NCBI GenBank assembly: GCA_027605045.1
Contig: JAQFWX010000160.1
Coordinates: 1-64,000 of the forward strand
Length of the DNA: 64,000 nt
Reading direction: 5' to 3'
Source of the DNA: Phallus indusiatus
Taxonomy: Eukaryota; Basidiomycota; Agaricomycetes; Phallales; Phallaceae
The position numbers were made by a program, and so were the translations under genes. How positions within the stretch are numbered: position 1 is the stretch's first letter; every line of letters starts with the position of its first letter. Shown here in pieces: positions 11,166 to 24,328 of the stretch. Under the pieces are notes generated by a model. It saw only the letters and a list, made by a program, of their open reading frames with translations, had not been told where the DNA came from and searched no databases.

Positions 11166-12693
11166 ATGGGTACGTCCAATTCACTCCCTGGTAATTCGAT
11201 TATGTTGTGGCTCATTGAGTGTTATTAGATGATTCCAACAAAGTCGTCAAAGTCGTCGCATCTGATGGGAAGACGGGACAACAACGCGATCTTTCATATA
11301 CAAATTGCAAAGTTATTGGCAATGGTTCTTTCGGCATTGTCTTTCAGGCGAAAGTTATCAATGCTCCAAAAGGAGAAGAGGATATCGCAATCAAGAAAGT
11401 TCTACAGGACAAACGGTTTAAGGTGACCTTCCTAGCTTCTTCAACAAGGCAGTATATCTGACTTGTCGACCATGTTTTCCGGGCAATAGAATCGGGAGTT
11501 GCAAATAATGAGGCTAGTCTCGCATCCTAACGTTGTGGATTTAAAGGCCTTTTTCTATTCAAATGGGGAAAGCAAGGTACTAAACGACGGATTTGGCAGC
11601 TCAGTTCTGATCTAACTTTTTCTTTTTGATGAGTATAGAAAGACGAAGTCTATTTGAATTTGGTCCTCGAATACGTTCCGGACACTGTTTATCGTGCCAG
11701 TAGACACTATGTCCGACTCAAGCAACCTATGCCAATGCTTCAAATCAAGCTGTATATGTATCAAGTGTTCCGTTCTCTGGCTTATATACACTCCGTTGGA
11801 ATATGTCATCGAGATATCAAACCACAGAATCTCTTGCTTAATCCAGCTACTGGTGTCCTCAAGTTATGTGATTTCGGAAGTGCGAAGATACTGGTTGCGG
11901 GAGAGCCGAACGTGAGCTACATCTGCTCAAGGTACTATCGCGCACCGGAGCTTATATTTGGGGCTACGAACTATACTACAAATATTGGTTTGTTCAACAA
12001 TTGGTGGATGTATTGTTTCGAAACTAACCCTGCGACTTTGACTAGACATATGGTCAACAGGATGCGTCATGGCGGAGCTGATGTTGGGGCAACCCTTATT
12101 CCCAGGGGAAAGTGGTATTGATCAGCTAGTCGAAATTATCAAGGTTTTGGGCACTCCATCGCGCGAGCAAATCAAAACCATGAACCCTAATTACCAAGAC
12201 CACCGGTTTCCTCAGATTAAACCACATCCATTTTCAAAAGTATGAGTTATAATCTTCAACTTTGAGTTTTGGTCCCGGTGTATAACCCGGAATTTCTTAC
12301 TTTTTACTCACACAGGTATTCCGGCCACGAACTACTGTGGAAGCAATTGATCTCGTCAGCAAACTTTTGGAGTATACACCTGAGGCCCGACTAAGTGCCG
12401 TTGAAGCCATGTGCCATCCCTTCTTTGACGAGTTGCGCGTAGAAGGGCAACATATGCCAAATGGTAAAGACTTTCCTCCGTTATTTGATTTCACTCGAGA
12501 AGGTAAGTGTTTGGTATTCGAACTTGTCGAAGAGCATTGATCATTGAACGACATTGTAGAACTGTCTATCCGGCCTGATCTGATGCGACAGCTCGTCCCC
12601 CCTCATTGCGAACCTGAGTTGCGCCAACGGGGAATTGAATTAGACACTTTTGTGCCCATACCATTGGAACAATTGCGAATTAGCCTGGATTAG
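11166..12693 (+). CDS. GSK3: Glycogen synthase kinase-3 family Ser/Thr kinase
   Basis: A GSK3/Shaggy-type kinase; in fungi it acts in stress response, differentiation and nutrient signalling. Start ATG at 11166 gives MGTSNSLP, then after one intron [20 protein letters not shown]. Kinase motifs in order: glycine loop [14 protein letters not shown]-type lysine in [33 protein letters not shown], catalytic loop [17 protein letters not shown], and the GSK3 hallmark activation loop [18 protein letters not shown] with the regulatory tyrosine. Next come [20 protein letters not shown] (rejoined over an intron at 11989-12048), [16 protein letters not shown] and the C-lobe HPFFDELR. The tail ends LEQLRISLD before TAG at 12691-12693. 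Length is about 400 residues, standard for fungal GSK3. At least six introns. Upstream neighbour is divergent; the next gene lies on the same strand. Confidence 0.93.
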
Positions 12694-13066
12694 TAAGGCG
12701 TCATCTGTTTACCTCGTATGCGCATCTCTTTGTGCATAAGGCTCATCGCTTATTCCATGACAGATATGTTATCAAGACCAACCCAGCTGCTTTTTCTTCT
12801 CTTCCTTCTGTTTCCAACTTCTACTCTCTTGTGCTGTCATGTGATTTCAATTATTATTGCTTGCTGTGTGGAACACAGAAATATAACATACAATACGACA
12901 AAATATTGACACGAAAAGTTAGCGTAGTGGTTACGAAAACAAAACATTCACTGCTAAACCTCAAGCGAGGAGCATTGAACTGGCGTACTGGGCAACATAC
13001 TGAACGCTCGATTTTGATCGGACAGTGACTTCAAGCGCTTACGTAATTCATTTTCGACATATTTTC
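12694..13066. other. Intergenic spacer GSK3 / PFK2
   Basis: 373 bp between two plus-strand genes. It should contain the GSK3 3' UTR and the PFK2 promoter. No other feature seen. Confidence 0.4.
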
Positions 13067-15379
<2,313 letters not shown>

Positions 15380-15383
15380 TATC

Positions 15384-17205
15384 CTACAACGTATTTGTAT
15401 CAGACTGCGATGTGTATTTAGTGTTTGTGAATTGCGTAAGAACCGGCGAAAGTGAAGATAGTGTACCGTCATTCTTCCGCAAATTACGCCGGTGCTTGCG
15501 AGAACGCAGGTGGGCCTGCCATTCAAGGCCCTCCGTCATCATTGTTGGCATCGTATGATTAGTCGTGCATACATCACAAGTAACCATCCGTCGTCCGTTC
15601 AAAAAGGCCGTTGGACTAAGGTTTGATAGTAAGATAAGGAGAGGATAGATAAGGACAGATGACCATACTCTTCGTCTCTGGGTGAAATAGCCAACATTGT
15701 ATTTGCAGTTTCTGAGACGCCTCGGGGATCCGGAAGGTCACTGTTTTCCAGAAAACCTGGATTCTCGGTCATGATGTATAGTCAGTCCAAAAGCGACTGA
15801 TCACCTACGGTGTATTAACTCATCGGCAACATTAAAGACTTCTTTCTGCCATGCTGTCAGATCTGAGAGATGTGTTGTTTAAAACCTTTGCTTAAAGTAT
15901 GGGATTTTTATACCTGTGGCATCAAGCAAGTACATAAAGACTTTAGGTTCGCCAGAGTCTAGCTGTCCGATAGCGGGTAAAAGTTTGTTGCGTATCCAAT
16001 GTACCTGCTTTTTTGCATACTGGCGTGTGGATATTTTAGTCCTTTCGACTGATTCTTTGTACTCTTTTTCGGTAGGGGAATCATGTGATAAGTAGTTATC
16101 AAACTCTTTGAAGCCTGATTTCACGTTAAACAGAGATAAATTCGTCTCCCTTGTGCTATCATACCTATGGATTGATATATACCGGGTAATTCGCCATTTG
16201 GAACGACGGAAATTGGGTTCTCCTGTAATATATTTCGAAGAGTAATTACGTCTTTCAATAATCCTTGCTGAATCGAAGGTCCTGAGCCAGGATTACATTG
16301 AGAATCAAAAACAACACAAACCTTCATCATCTCATCGACCCGTGCATCCAACCGAGACTTTAATACATCCGGATCCGCGTAAAGCCAAAAGACCAGCGTG
16401 TAGTATCTGAGTCAGGTATTGATACATTTCAACTATTGAAGTGAACGACATCATACCTTGGCTGAGCGTGGGATAAGGCCTGCTTGGCCATAATTTCACT
16501 GGTCAAACAACCGTACTCTTTGATCAACTCTAAGCTGCGTATAACTTTCCGAGTGTCCCTCCAGTGCCATCTTGCTGCCGTGGTGGGGTCGAGAGAGGAT
16601 AGAAGCGCATGATAAGCTGGTGCTTGCTCCAACTGCAAAGATTTAGGTAAATTGAGGAATAGTTCTAAAAGTTCAGGGGGAAGAGAGTGCATTTTTTGCG
16701 CAAGTTCAGGTGAAACTGAACAGGCGGTGTGTTTCTCGCCGGGGAGCGTTGAAAGGTTTACGGAAGAGGCCAAACGATTGCCGAATATAAGATGTTGGAT
16801 CCAATATGCTGTACCCCCAACAACGATGGGGAGAACTGACTGTTCATGCAATTCTGCTATCTGAGAAGTTTAACAATACGTGGAGTTAGGTGGATTGGGG
16901 GAAGGTGGTTCACTCAACCTTTGAGTGGCATCGTTAACCCACTGTCCAACTACGTACTGCTCTCCTGGATGCTTGAAGTCCATGAGAAGATGATCAATTT
17001 CGTGTCTTTCAACCAAAGGAACTTTGTTGGTAAGGACATCGGCACCAATATAAGCCTGCATCGCATCACTATTAATAATTTTTGCAGATTTCCAAGGGTG
17101 CTTTTGAGGCTTTGACATGGCCAAGGCAAGTTCGATAGCCAAGCGGGATTTCCCAACGCCTGTGGTTCCAACAATGCTGATCAGTGGCTTCATCGTCGTA
17201 GCCAT
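15384..17205 (-). CDS. MOD5: tRNA dimethylallyltransferase (Mod5/TRIT1)
   Basis: Transfers a dimethylallyl group to A37 of tRNAs that read codons starting with U, in cytosol, nucleus and mitochondria. The first in-frame ATG (CAT 17203-17205) opens MATTMKPLISIVGTTGVGKS, with the P-loop GTTGVGKS. Next: IINSDAMQAYIGADVLTNK (substrate-site aspartate), EIDHLLMDF, LPIVVGGTAYWIQHLIFG, RWHWRDTRKVIRSLEL, SRLDARVDEMM, and KISTRQYAKKQVHWIRNKLL, all family blocks. The last exon encodes a matrin-type zinc finger (CDVCTTNHTM, then LEWQAHLRSRKHRRNL), found only in eukaryotic members. Stop at 15384-15386. Six or so introns. The gene is tail-to-tail with PFK2 (4 bp between stops) and its start lies 137 bp downstream of the JHD1 stop on the same strand. 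Confidence 0.91.
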
Positions 17206-17342
17206 ATTGACGTCTAACAAGGTGTCGGAAGTCTATTCAGGCGGCGCACTTATAAATCGGCTTCAAATTTCGTATACCCCTCAGGGTAAGTACAATTTGG
17301 TTCGATAGTAATACACCAACAATTAGACAATGTACGACTAAA

Positions 17343-19875
17343 TCAACTGACACAGCTCTCGATCTTTGATTCTCTCGATAGTGAATTTGTGTTCATATCC
17401 ATCTGTCCATTTTCGCCAGAGATACACTCGGGATATTCCTTCTTGAGCCGTTTGAAAACTTCAAGCTTACGCTCAACTCGTTGCCTTTCAATGATATCCT
17501 CCGTACCCGATTGCATTTGTCGTACCTTCACGATTACATCGAGAGTTGTTTCCACAGAGACCTCATCCTTTGCCGTTCCATTTGGCATCTCGTTGCCATC
17601 AGTGATGTCAACATTCCAATCTTCAAGTCCAGTATCGTTTTCTTTGAAAATAGCTCCTTGCAATTGTCGAATTTCTGATCTCGTTTGCCTTGGAAAGCAC
17701 GTTTCCTTGTCCCAACCAAGCGGGGCCCAGTTTCGAAAGAGGTGTGTGTGTGTAGCTTCTTCCCTCTCTGAATGGTCTGCTAAATCTACACTTTCGCGTT
17801 TGCGTTTGATTCTGCGAGCTGGTGCTGTAACGCTGTATGGTTTGCTTTTTTTGCTCATAGTTTCGTCGTCGCTCGTTAATCCAAGTGCATTCCGCACACG
17901 CCATCGTAATTCACGCGCCAGACCTGGACCATCCTTTACTTTGTCCGCGGGAATGGCATCCTTTGCCTCTTTCCTCATGACCTCAAAAGCTGAGAGAGAA
18001 CTCGGGCGAGATTCAATCAGTCTGGCTTCAGAGACTAAAAAATCAGCAAGGGCAGCGAGTGACTCCAAGATGCGTGTAGAGAATTCTTCGTATGCCTTTA
18101 GATCCCGAAGGTACCTCTCTCCAACATACCAACAGAGACTTTAAATCACCAAGTCAATAAATAGTAAAAAAGGAAGTGCTTTTTGAACAAGCAAGTATTC
18201 CCCGGATTTTCGGGAAATCAAGTGGAGAAGATCACTAACCGGGAAAACAGCGGGAAACGAAATTTTTTAGGAACATGAGTAGCAATCTCAATATCACGAA
18301 CCCTTAGTTCTGTATTGTTATCCTAAGCATTAGTAATTATCTGTGTACAGAAAAAGAATACTCACGAGTCGCAACATTCCAAGAATGTAAGAAATTACCA
18401 CCGAAAACTAATGAGTCAACAGGCGTATACTGTGCAAGAGGAGCTTATAACCGGCAAGAAACATTTTTGACGTCGGGTGCATACCACGGCATGAATCCAG
18501 CCAGTCGGAATTATCCTGATAGTTACGACAGGTTCAATAAATAGAACACCTTTTGAAAGGAAAAACACACACATGGTACTGCCTTCCACAAGCTCCACTT
18601 TGAAAACTTCATCCACCATATCACCCAGCCAGGTTGTGGTTTGCATGTCGGTGCCGGACCATCGTTCATATGCACTTAGATTAGAAGGTGTGGGACGAAT
18701 AAAGTAGAAGACCTGAGAAGACTGAATGATATAAACATAAACGAAGCGAGATTTTAATACCTTAGACCCTTTGAATATATGGTAATACACTGAAGAGCCC
18801 GCAAAATCAATGTGCCAGTCCTTTTAAACGCTTGGGAGTTAATGGGGTAATGTTTAGAAGGACAAAAAAAATTTCACCGTCCAAGCGTTTGAAACACTCA
18901 TTAAGCAATACATTTGGACTTTAGGGTATGCATGCCCAGGGCCTCGTTTGCTCGCTGGCCAGAATAATTCTACCCAGTCTAACTCCTTCACAATGCGAGG
19001 CGGATGAACCTTATTTACAAGGGGAGTGTTTGAGAATTCTAAGGAGATCACATTGCGGATTTTATCGCGAGAGCTCGCAGGCAAAGAATAGTATTCGACC
19101 CATTTGCCTAATGTCCAATTCGGGGACGTAGATTGAGTAGATACATCTGTGCATTCATTATTTTCTCTGAAACGAAAACCTGGAACTGAAAATTTACCTA
19201 TGACTTCGAGCGGCGTTTCAGGGCCAATGCATTCAGCAACGTCCGCGACTGTAAACTCCTCAGAAGGCATGCGCATTCCCAAACCCTCGGGATTTTCAAT
19301 GATGACAGGCTCCTTTAACGCATCTGGATCGCGTTCCAGCCACTCCATATTTACATCTGAGCCTTCCATACGCCTAAAATCAGCACTTTTAATGTCTTTG
19401 GTTGCTATAATATGCAACCATTTGTTGGCATCATGAGTTGAAGGATCAAGACCGGCGTGAAGATTGGCGTAATCTAGTTGCGTACGCTTGCGAGATGATT
19501 TGCGGGCAGGAGGCTTTAAGGTCGACTTAAGCGTAGGATTGGCGTCGCGACATGGTTGACAGTACCTAACATACGTTTTAATTTAGCAACAGAAGTGCGT
19601 AGTAAGTCCACGTGCCATTTGTGAAGGGCCTCATAATCATCTCCCTGTCCTATGCATCGCCAATGGAACCAGGTCTTGCATTTATCACATTGGATCCAGG
19701 TGTCCTTTTCTCCCTCTTGAAGACGAACCTCCGATCTGGAACAAAACGGACAACTGTCTTTGTCGTTTATTTGAGGAACATCAGATAAAACCGAAGTTTC
19801 TGAGGGCTGCTGAGAAGGCTCGCGGGCGGTCGTCGTGGCGGCTGCCTTGCGTGTGGAACGTCGGCGAGGTGCCAT
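17343..19875 (-). CDS. JHD1: JmjC histone demethylase Jhd1 (KDM2-like) with PHD finger
   Basis: A 2-oxoglutarate and Fe(II)-dependent demethylase expected to act on H3K36 methyl marks in the nucleus. Start (CAT 19873-19875) gives [19 protein letters not shown] zinc finger follows at about residues 40-95: [26 protein letters not shown], and [10 protein letters not shown] across an intron. The middle carries [36 protein letters not shown] and [19 protein letters not shown]. The JmjC core shows the Fe ligands H and D in [20 protein letters not shown] and the distal H in GWIHAVYTP. The Jhd1 C-terminal helices follow ([36 protein letters not shown]) and a basic segment [12 protein letters not shown]. 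Order PHD then JmjC is the fungal Jhd1 layout. Introns are numerous and short; stop at 17343-17345. A transposon-like element begins only 47 bp upstream of the start codon and may affect expression. Confidence 0.9.
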
Positions 19876-20098
19876 GCGCCAACAGCGTGTGATGACATAA
19901 GTCAAGTTGCACACTTGTGACGCTCAGTAAAAAGGGGATTCAGTGATTCGTCAGGATTTCGTCAGGATTTCGTCAGGATTTGGGCGTTTGTCAATTTAAC
20001 CTCAATTTGGTAGTGATATCTTACGTAATTTTGACGAAGTTTGAAGTTAATTGAAGTTGATTTGAAAGGTGGTCGATTAGGAAATAAATAAAAAAAAC

Positions 20099-20175
20099 GG
20101 CATAACGAGGATTCGAACTAGCAACATAATGCCAATGTGGATGCACCCAGACAACTACGCCACGTTTCACCTTTT
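20099..20175 (-). other. tRNA-like Pol III unit, left
   Basis: Read on the minus strand there is a box A-like TGGCGTAGTTGTCTGGGTG and a box B-like AGTTCGAATCC about 30 bp later, then a run of at least seven T, the Pol III stop signal. The T-arm cannot pair properly and the acceptor stem does not close, so this is not a working tRNA gene; it is a tRNA-derived or tRNA-mimicking promoter module. Confidence 0.5.
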
Positions 20176-20286
20176 CGCCGTTTTATTAGCTATCATTATA
20201 TACGGATAAAAGGACTGTATTGATCAATACTCCATTTTTTTGATGACCCATAAACTTATAGAGTCGGTTAACATGGGGAGAAGAAA

Positions 20287-20363
20287 GCGCTGTGGCTCAG
20301 TCGTTAATTGCATAGATGTTAATGTTATACCCTGAGTTCGATCCCTTATTATGCAGTTTTTTT
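20287..20363 (+). other. tRNA-like Pol III unit, right
   Basis: Plus-strand box A-like TGGCTCAGTCGTTAATTGC and box B-like GAGTTCGATCCC, followed within 20 bp by a run of eight T. As in its left partner, the T stem is not complementary, so a mature tRNA is unlikely. The two units are divergent and each stop tract is formed by the inner end of an inverted-repeat arm. Confidence 0.5.
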
Positions 20364-20828
20364 TATTTATTTCCTAATCGACCACCTTTCAAATCAACTT
20401 CAATTAACTTCAAACTTCGTCAAAATTACGTAAGATATCACTACCAAATTGAGGTTAAATTGACAAACGCCCAAATCCTGACGAAATCCTGACGAATCAC
20501 TGAATCCCCTTTTTACTGAGTGTGACGACGGAGTGTGAATGATACAGCTGAGGAAATTTGGATGCTCCAGTGATTGATGTTGCATATCGACTTTTCAATA
20601 GTGAGATAGAATACTCTCTGAAATTTCTCTTTATATTATTTTCAAACCTCGCGAGGCTATCATCCAGAAACAGTTCAGTGTATACTCTGTCCTGCTTTGT
20701 ACTCCGCTTCGTTATTTAAACTCATTTCTTCGTTCAAGCAGCGCGCTCTACACTCTTTTTGCCGAAATTTGGAATTTATCCTTGTTCTTCAACAACATTC
20801 GACCTTCTTTAGCTAGAAGCACCCAGAG

Positions 20829-22908
20829 ATGTCATACCATTCAGAGGCTTACGGCTTCACGCAGCAGTCGCCTTATCCGGACTCTCACCCTCATGCTCAG
20901 CTTAGTCTGTCGCTTGCCGAAGGCAAACAGCCTGACAACGCAACTTGGGCACCGGTGTTGGATTCAATTGTTGACGAATATCACTGGGATGGCGAGGAAG
21001 GACCTAGTGTTTGGGATCCCAAGTTGGATCCGAGTCGCGGGCGTAAGTCTGCTTCCTGACTGATGGATTCAGATTATATCTGATGAAACTAGCAAACCCA
21101 CTCATGAATCTACACAATCAATCGACTCCAGCTTTAAATCATGGCATAAACTCATCCAACGAATTTGTTTCAACTACACGTCTATACGATGACGCTGCTC
21201 TTCATATGAGTAGTTTACGTATAAGTGACCCTTCCTCCGTCAGAGCTCCCAGTGCGTTAGGCTATCACAGCGGTCCGCCCGACTTTCCCAGTCGAAGTGA
21301 AAGCGTTATGTCGAACCACGCAACTTTGTCTTATTCGCAAACTCGACCTAGACATGCCACCACCCTTCCATCAGATTATGCTCAGTTGCACCAAGGGAAG
21401 CCACCCTACCCTTACGCTTATCAGCACAATAACACAACGAACACACACTACGATTCTTACTACTCGGCTGGACCCGATTCATTGAGCGTAGCTCCTACTC
21501 TTGCCCCCTTGCATACGCAACAGCCCAGTTACCACAGTGCCGCAGGACATTTAGAGTCACATGTTCTTCCTTCAGATCCTTCTCTGGCAAGACTCCCTCC
21601 AATTAGTCCATCCATATCAAGCACGTCGTCATTACCCAATCCGAATCCTGCAGACCCAAGATCCGCCTTGCAGCGATCGGGTACGGTTACATCTGTGGAT
21701 TTTGGATCGAGGAAAAAGTCCAAAGCCGTGGACTTAACTGCTCCACCTTATACGAAAGCTTATGTTGATGACTACCGACAACGCATCAAAAATGATCCGG
21801 ATCCGGAGGCTCATTTCTCGTACGCTAAATATCTGATAGAAGCCGCTAAAAAAATTGGTGCCGACTCTCCTGATCAACGAGCGGTCAAAAAGTACCGTGA
21901 TACTTTAGTTGCGGAAAGCTTGAAGGTCATGAGACGATTAGCTACTCAAGGAAACGCTTACTCAGAAGCGCAATTCTTTCTTGCTAATTGCTATGGAACA
22001 GGAGCATTGGGATTGCAAGTTGATCATGAACGAGCGTACCACCTATATTTACAGGCGGCTAAGCAAAACCACGCTGCCGCCTCGTATCGTGTCGCTGTTT
22101 GCAATGAGATTGGGGCCGGTACTCGTCGAGAGCACCCACGCGCCTTCGCTTTTTATCGAAAAGCTGCAAGTTTAGGCGATACCGCAGCTATGTACAAGTT
22201 GGGCATGATTTTACTCAACGGATCTTTGGGCCAGCAAAGGAATCCAAGGGAAGCTATAGGATGGTTAAAGCGAGCGGCTGAGCAAGCGGACGAGGAAAAT
22301 CCACATGCATTACATGAACTTGGCTTACTCCATGAAAGGAAGGACAATAGTATTGTCGTTCACGATGAAATGTACGCCAAAGAACTTTTTACTCGCGCTG
22401 CCCAGTTCGGGTATATTCCAAGCCAGTATAAGCTTGGGCAGTGTTATGAATATGGGACTCTGGGTTGCTCCGCCGACTCGCGTCGGTCGATTGCATGGTA
22501 CACCAAGGCAGCGGAGAAGGGTGATCCGGAAGCTGAATTAGCCCTCAGTGGTTGGTATCTAACTGGGAGTGAAGGCGTATTAAAGCAGAGCGACTCCGAG
22601 GCTTACCTATGGGCACGCAGAGCAGCAAATAAAGGGCTTTCTAAGGCTGAGTATGCTGTCGGATATTATGCAGAAGTCGGCATTGGCGTTAAACAGGATA
22701 TGGAGTTGGCGAAGCGGTGGTATATGAGGGCTGCAGGCAAGTCATAAATATATAGCTGTTAATTCACACTAACGTTTATGATGTTTTAGCACAGGGAAAT
22801 AAACGAGCAATGAACCGTTTAACTGAGCTGAAAAGGCTTGGTAACAAGAAGTCCAATCAAGGTCGGCCAACGCGTGCACAAACGAGAGATGAATGTATTG
22901 TAATGTGA
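20829..22908 (+). CDS. SKT5: Chitin synthase activator Skt5/Chs4-like, Sel1 repeats, CaaX end
   Basis: Skt5/Chs4 binds and activates the class IV chitin synthase at the plasma membrane and bud neck/septum. Start at 20829 gives MSYHSEAYGFTQQSPYPDSH. After one intron a disordered Pro/Ser/His-rich region runs to about residue 280, then the conserved TAPPYTKAYVDDYRQRIKND leads into a tandem array of Sel1 repeats (for example AQFFLANCYGTGALGLQVDH, AMYKLGMILLNGSLGQQRNP, SQYKLGQCYEYGTLGCSADS, AEYAVGYYAEVGIGVKQDME). The final intron starts with GC (GCAAGT at 22738) and ends TTTAG; the last exon encodes GNKRAMNRLTELKRLGNKK and ends CIVM before TGA at 22906-22908. CIVM is a CaaX-type prenylation signal, as in yeast Chs4. 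Total about 690 residues. Without the GC-AG splice the protein would stop early and lose the CaaX box, which supports the model. Confidence 0.88.
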
Positions 22909-23316
22909 TGGTCTCAAAATACCGAGTACTCCACTCTCTCAACGACATTCCATTATATCTAACTACCCGGTTGTACATCTTCTGTTCATGACAGCCCTTT
23001 TGCGACAAGTACGCGCTTTGCAAAATTTGAACCTCGATGTGACAAGATTCGTGTCTTTGGTCTTAGCTATATAGTATCAACTCCGTCCTGCATAATATAG
23101 CATATGTTAATGATCACGGTCTAGTTAATGACCGTGACGATGTGGATCTAAACGCTGACTAGCATGAGTATAGTAGGTAAACGGCTGGCCATTCGCTTCA
23201 GTGATGCACAAAAAAGAAAATGTGGTGAGGAGAATCAAAATAAGCTCAATCTTGTGAGGTGATATGATGTCACATCAGCGTGACACTTCTCCCCTCAGTT
23301 CGGTTGGACACATACA
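22909..23316. other. Intergenic spacer SKT5 / SF3A2
   Basis: 408 bp between two plus-strand genes. I see no gene or repeat in it. Confidence 0.4.
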
Positions 23317-24191
23317 ATGGGTGAGTGTCTTCACATGGAAAAACTTTTGGGCACTCTTAACGTTTTCACTAGATTACCAGGTACATATGCAGTCATACTC
23401 AACATTTCTTTAAAATGGTTAATGTGGTTGTGATAGAATCGTGTCGGCTCAAAGTTTGGCGGCGGGGGTGTTGCTGGTGCCTCTGAAACAAACGTCGATA
23501 GGCGCGAACGTTTGAGAAAACTTGCTTTGGAAACCATTGACCTCGCTAAGGCATCTTCCACTTTCAATTCCTATATTATAAGTAAAATTGATTTCTTGCA
23601 GGATCCCTATATTCTCCGAAACCATCTTGGTTCCCTTGAATGCCGTCTCTGTTTAACATTGCATACTAATGAAGGATCATATCTCGCTCACACCCAGGGC
23701 AAAAAGCACCAAACTAACCTTGCTCGACGAGCCGCACGAGACGCTAAAGATGCCCAATTAACTATTCCCCCCTCGCATCAGAGTACCGTTGCTCGCAAGA
23801 TATTTCTTAAGATCGGCAGACCCGGGTACCGTGTCACCAAAGTACGAGACCCCTCAATGCGCAAGGAGGGTATGCTAGTTCAAGTTCATCTACCACAAAT
23901 CAAAGAGGGAGTGAAGCCTCGTCGACGGTTCATGAGCGCATGGGAACAAAAGAGAGAGCCACCAAACCGAGCTTATCAATATTTGATAGTAAGTGGGGAA
24001 TTTTAATGAAGATACAGTCGATGACATCTGTGTAGGTTGCAGCCGAGCCTTATGAGTCAATCGCGTTCCGTATTCCTTCTCGCGAAATTGACAACGAAGA
24101 CGAAGACGAAACCGGCTGGAATTGGTCTCATTGGGACCCAGATACAAAACAATACAGTTTTCAGTTCATGTTTCGCGAACCAGCTTATTAA
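23317..24191 (+). CDS. PRP11: Splicing factor 3A subunit 2 (SF3a66/Prp11)
   Basis: A U2 snRNP protein needed for prespliceosome assembly. The N-terminus MDYQNRVGSKFGGGGVAG is split over three pieces: a 4-nt coding exon ATGG (23317-23320), an 8-nt exon ATTACCAG (23373-23380), and the main exon from 23437. The protein then reads RRERLRKLALETIDLAK, an intron, DPYILRNHLGSLECRLCLTL, the C2H2 zinc finger with HTQGKKHQTNLARRAARDAK, KIGRPGYRVTKVRDPSMRKE, RRRFMSAWEQKREPPNRAYQ, and AAEPYESIAFRIPSREID after a last intron. It ends FQFMFREPAY, TAA at 24189-24191. Length about 230 residues; the Pro-rich heptad tail of animal SF3A2 is absent, as in yeasts. The intron within DLAK/DPYIL appears to start with GC. 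Confidence 0.92.
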
Positions 24192-24328
24192 AGAAAATCT
24201 TAGGGAAGCTATGATAATTAGTCCTTGTGATAGTACTATAAAGAGAGATTTTCGTTATATAAAAAACAGTAGAATGCAAATGATATGATATATAATTTGT
24301 ATTAGAGATAGCAGCGGAACCTAAGTTG

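Larger units (their letters stand above)
19923..20520. mobile_element. 598-bp inverted-repeat element (MITE-like) carrying two tRNA-like units
   Basis: The ends CTCAGTAAAAAGGGGATTCAG face each other as long inverted repeats: about 175 bp at the left (19923-20097) and about 164 bp at the right (20357-20520), nearly identical except that the left arm has three and the right two copies of an 11-bp unit CGTCAGGATTT. The element is flanked by an exact 7-bp duplication TGTGACG (19916-19922 and 20521-20527), which shows transposition. No transposase is encoded. The centre holds two tRNA-like segments pointing outward. It sits between the divergent JHD1 and SKT5 genes. Confidence 0.85.

Noticed and set aside
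17389..18144. 251-codon plus-strand frame
   Set aside because: It lies opposite the C-terminal exons of JHD1 and does not resemble any protein.
20099..20363. Two genuine tRNA genes
   Set aside because: Box A and box B look good, but T stems and acceptor stems do not pair, so they are listed only as tRNA-like.
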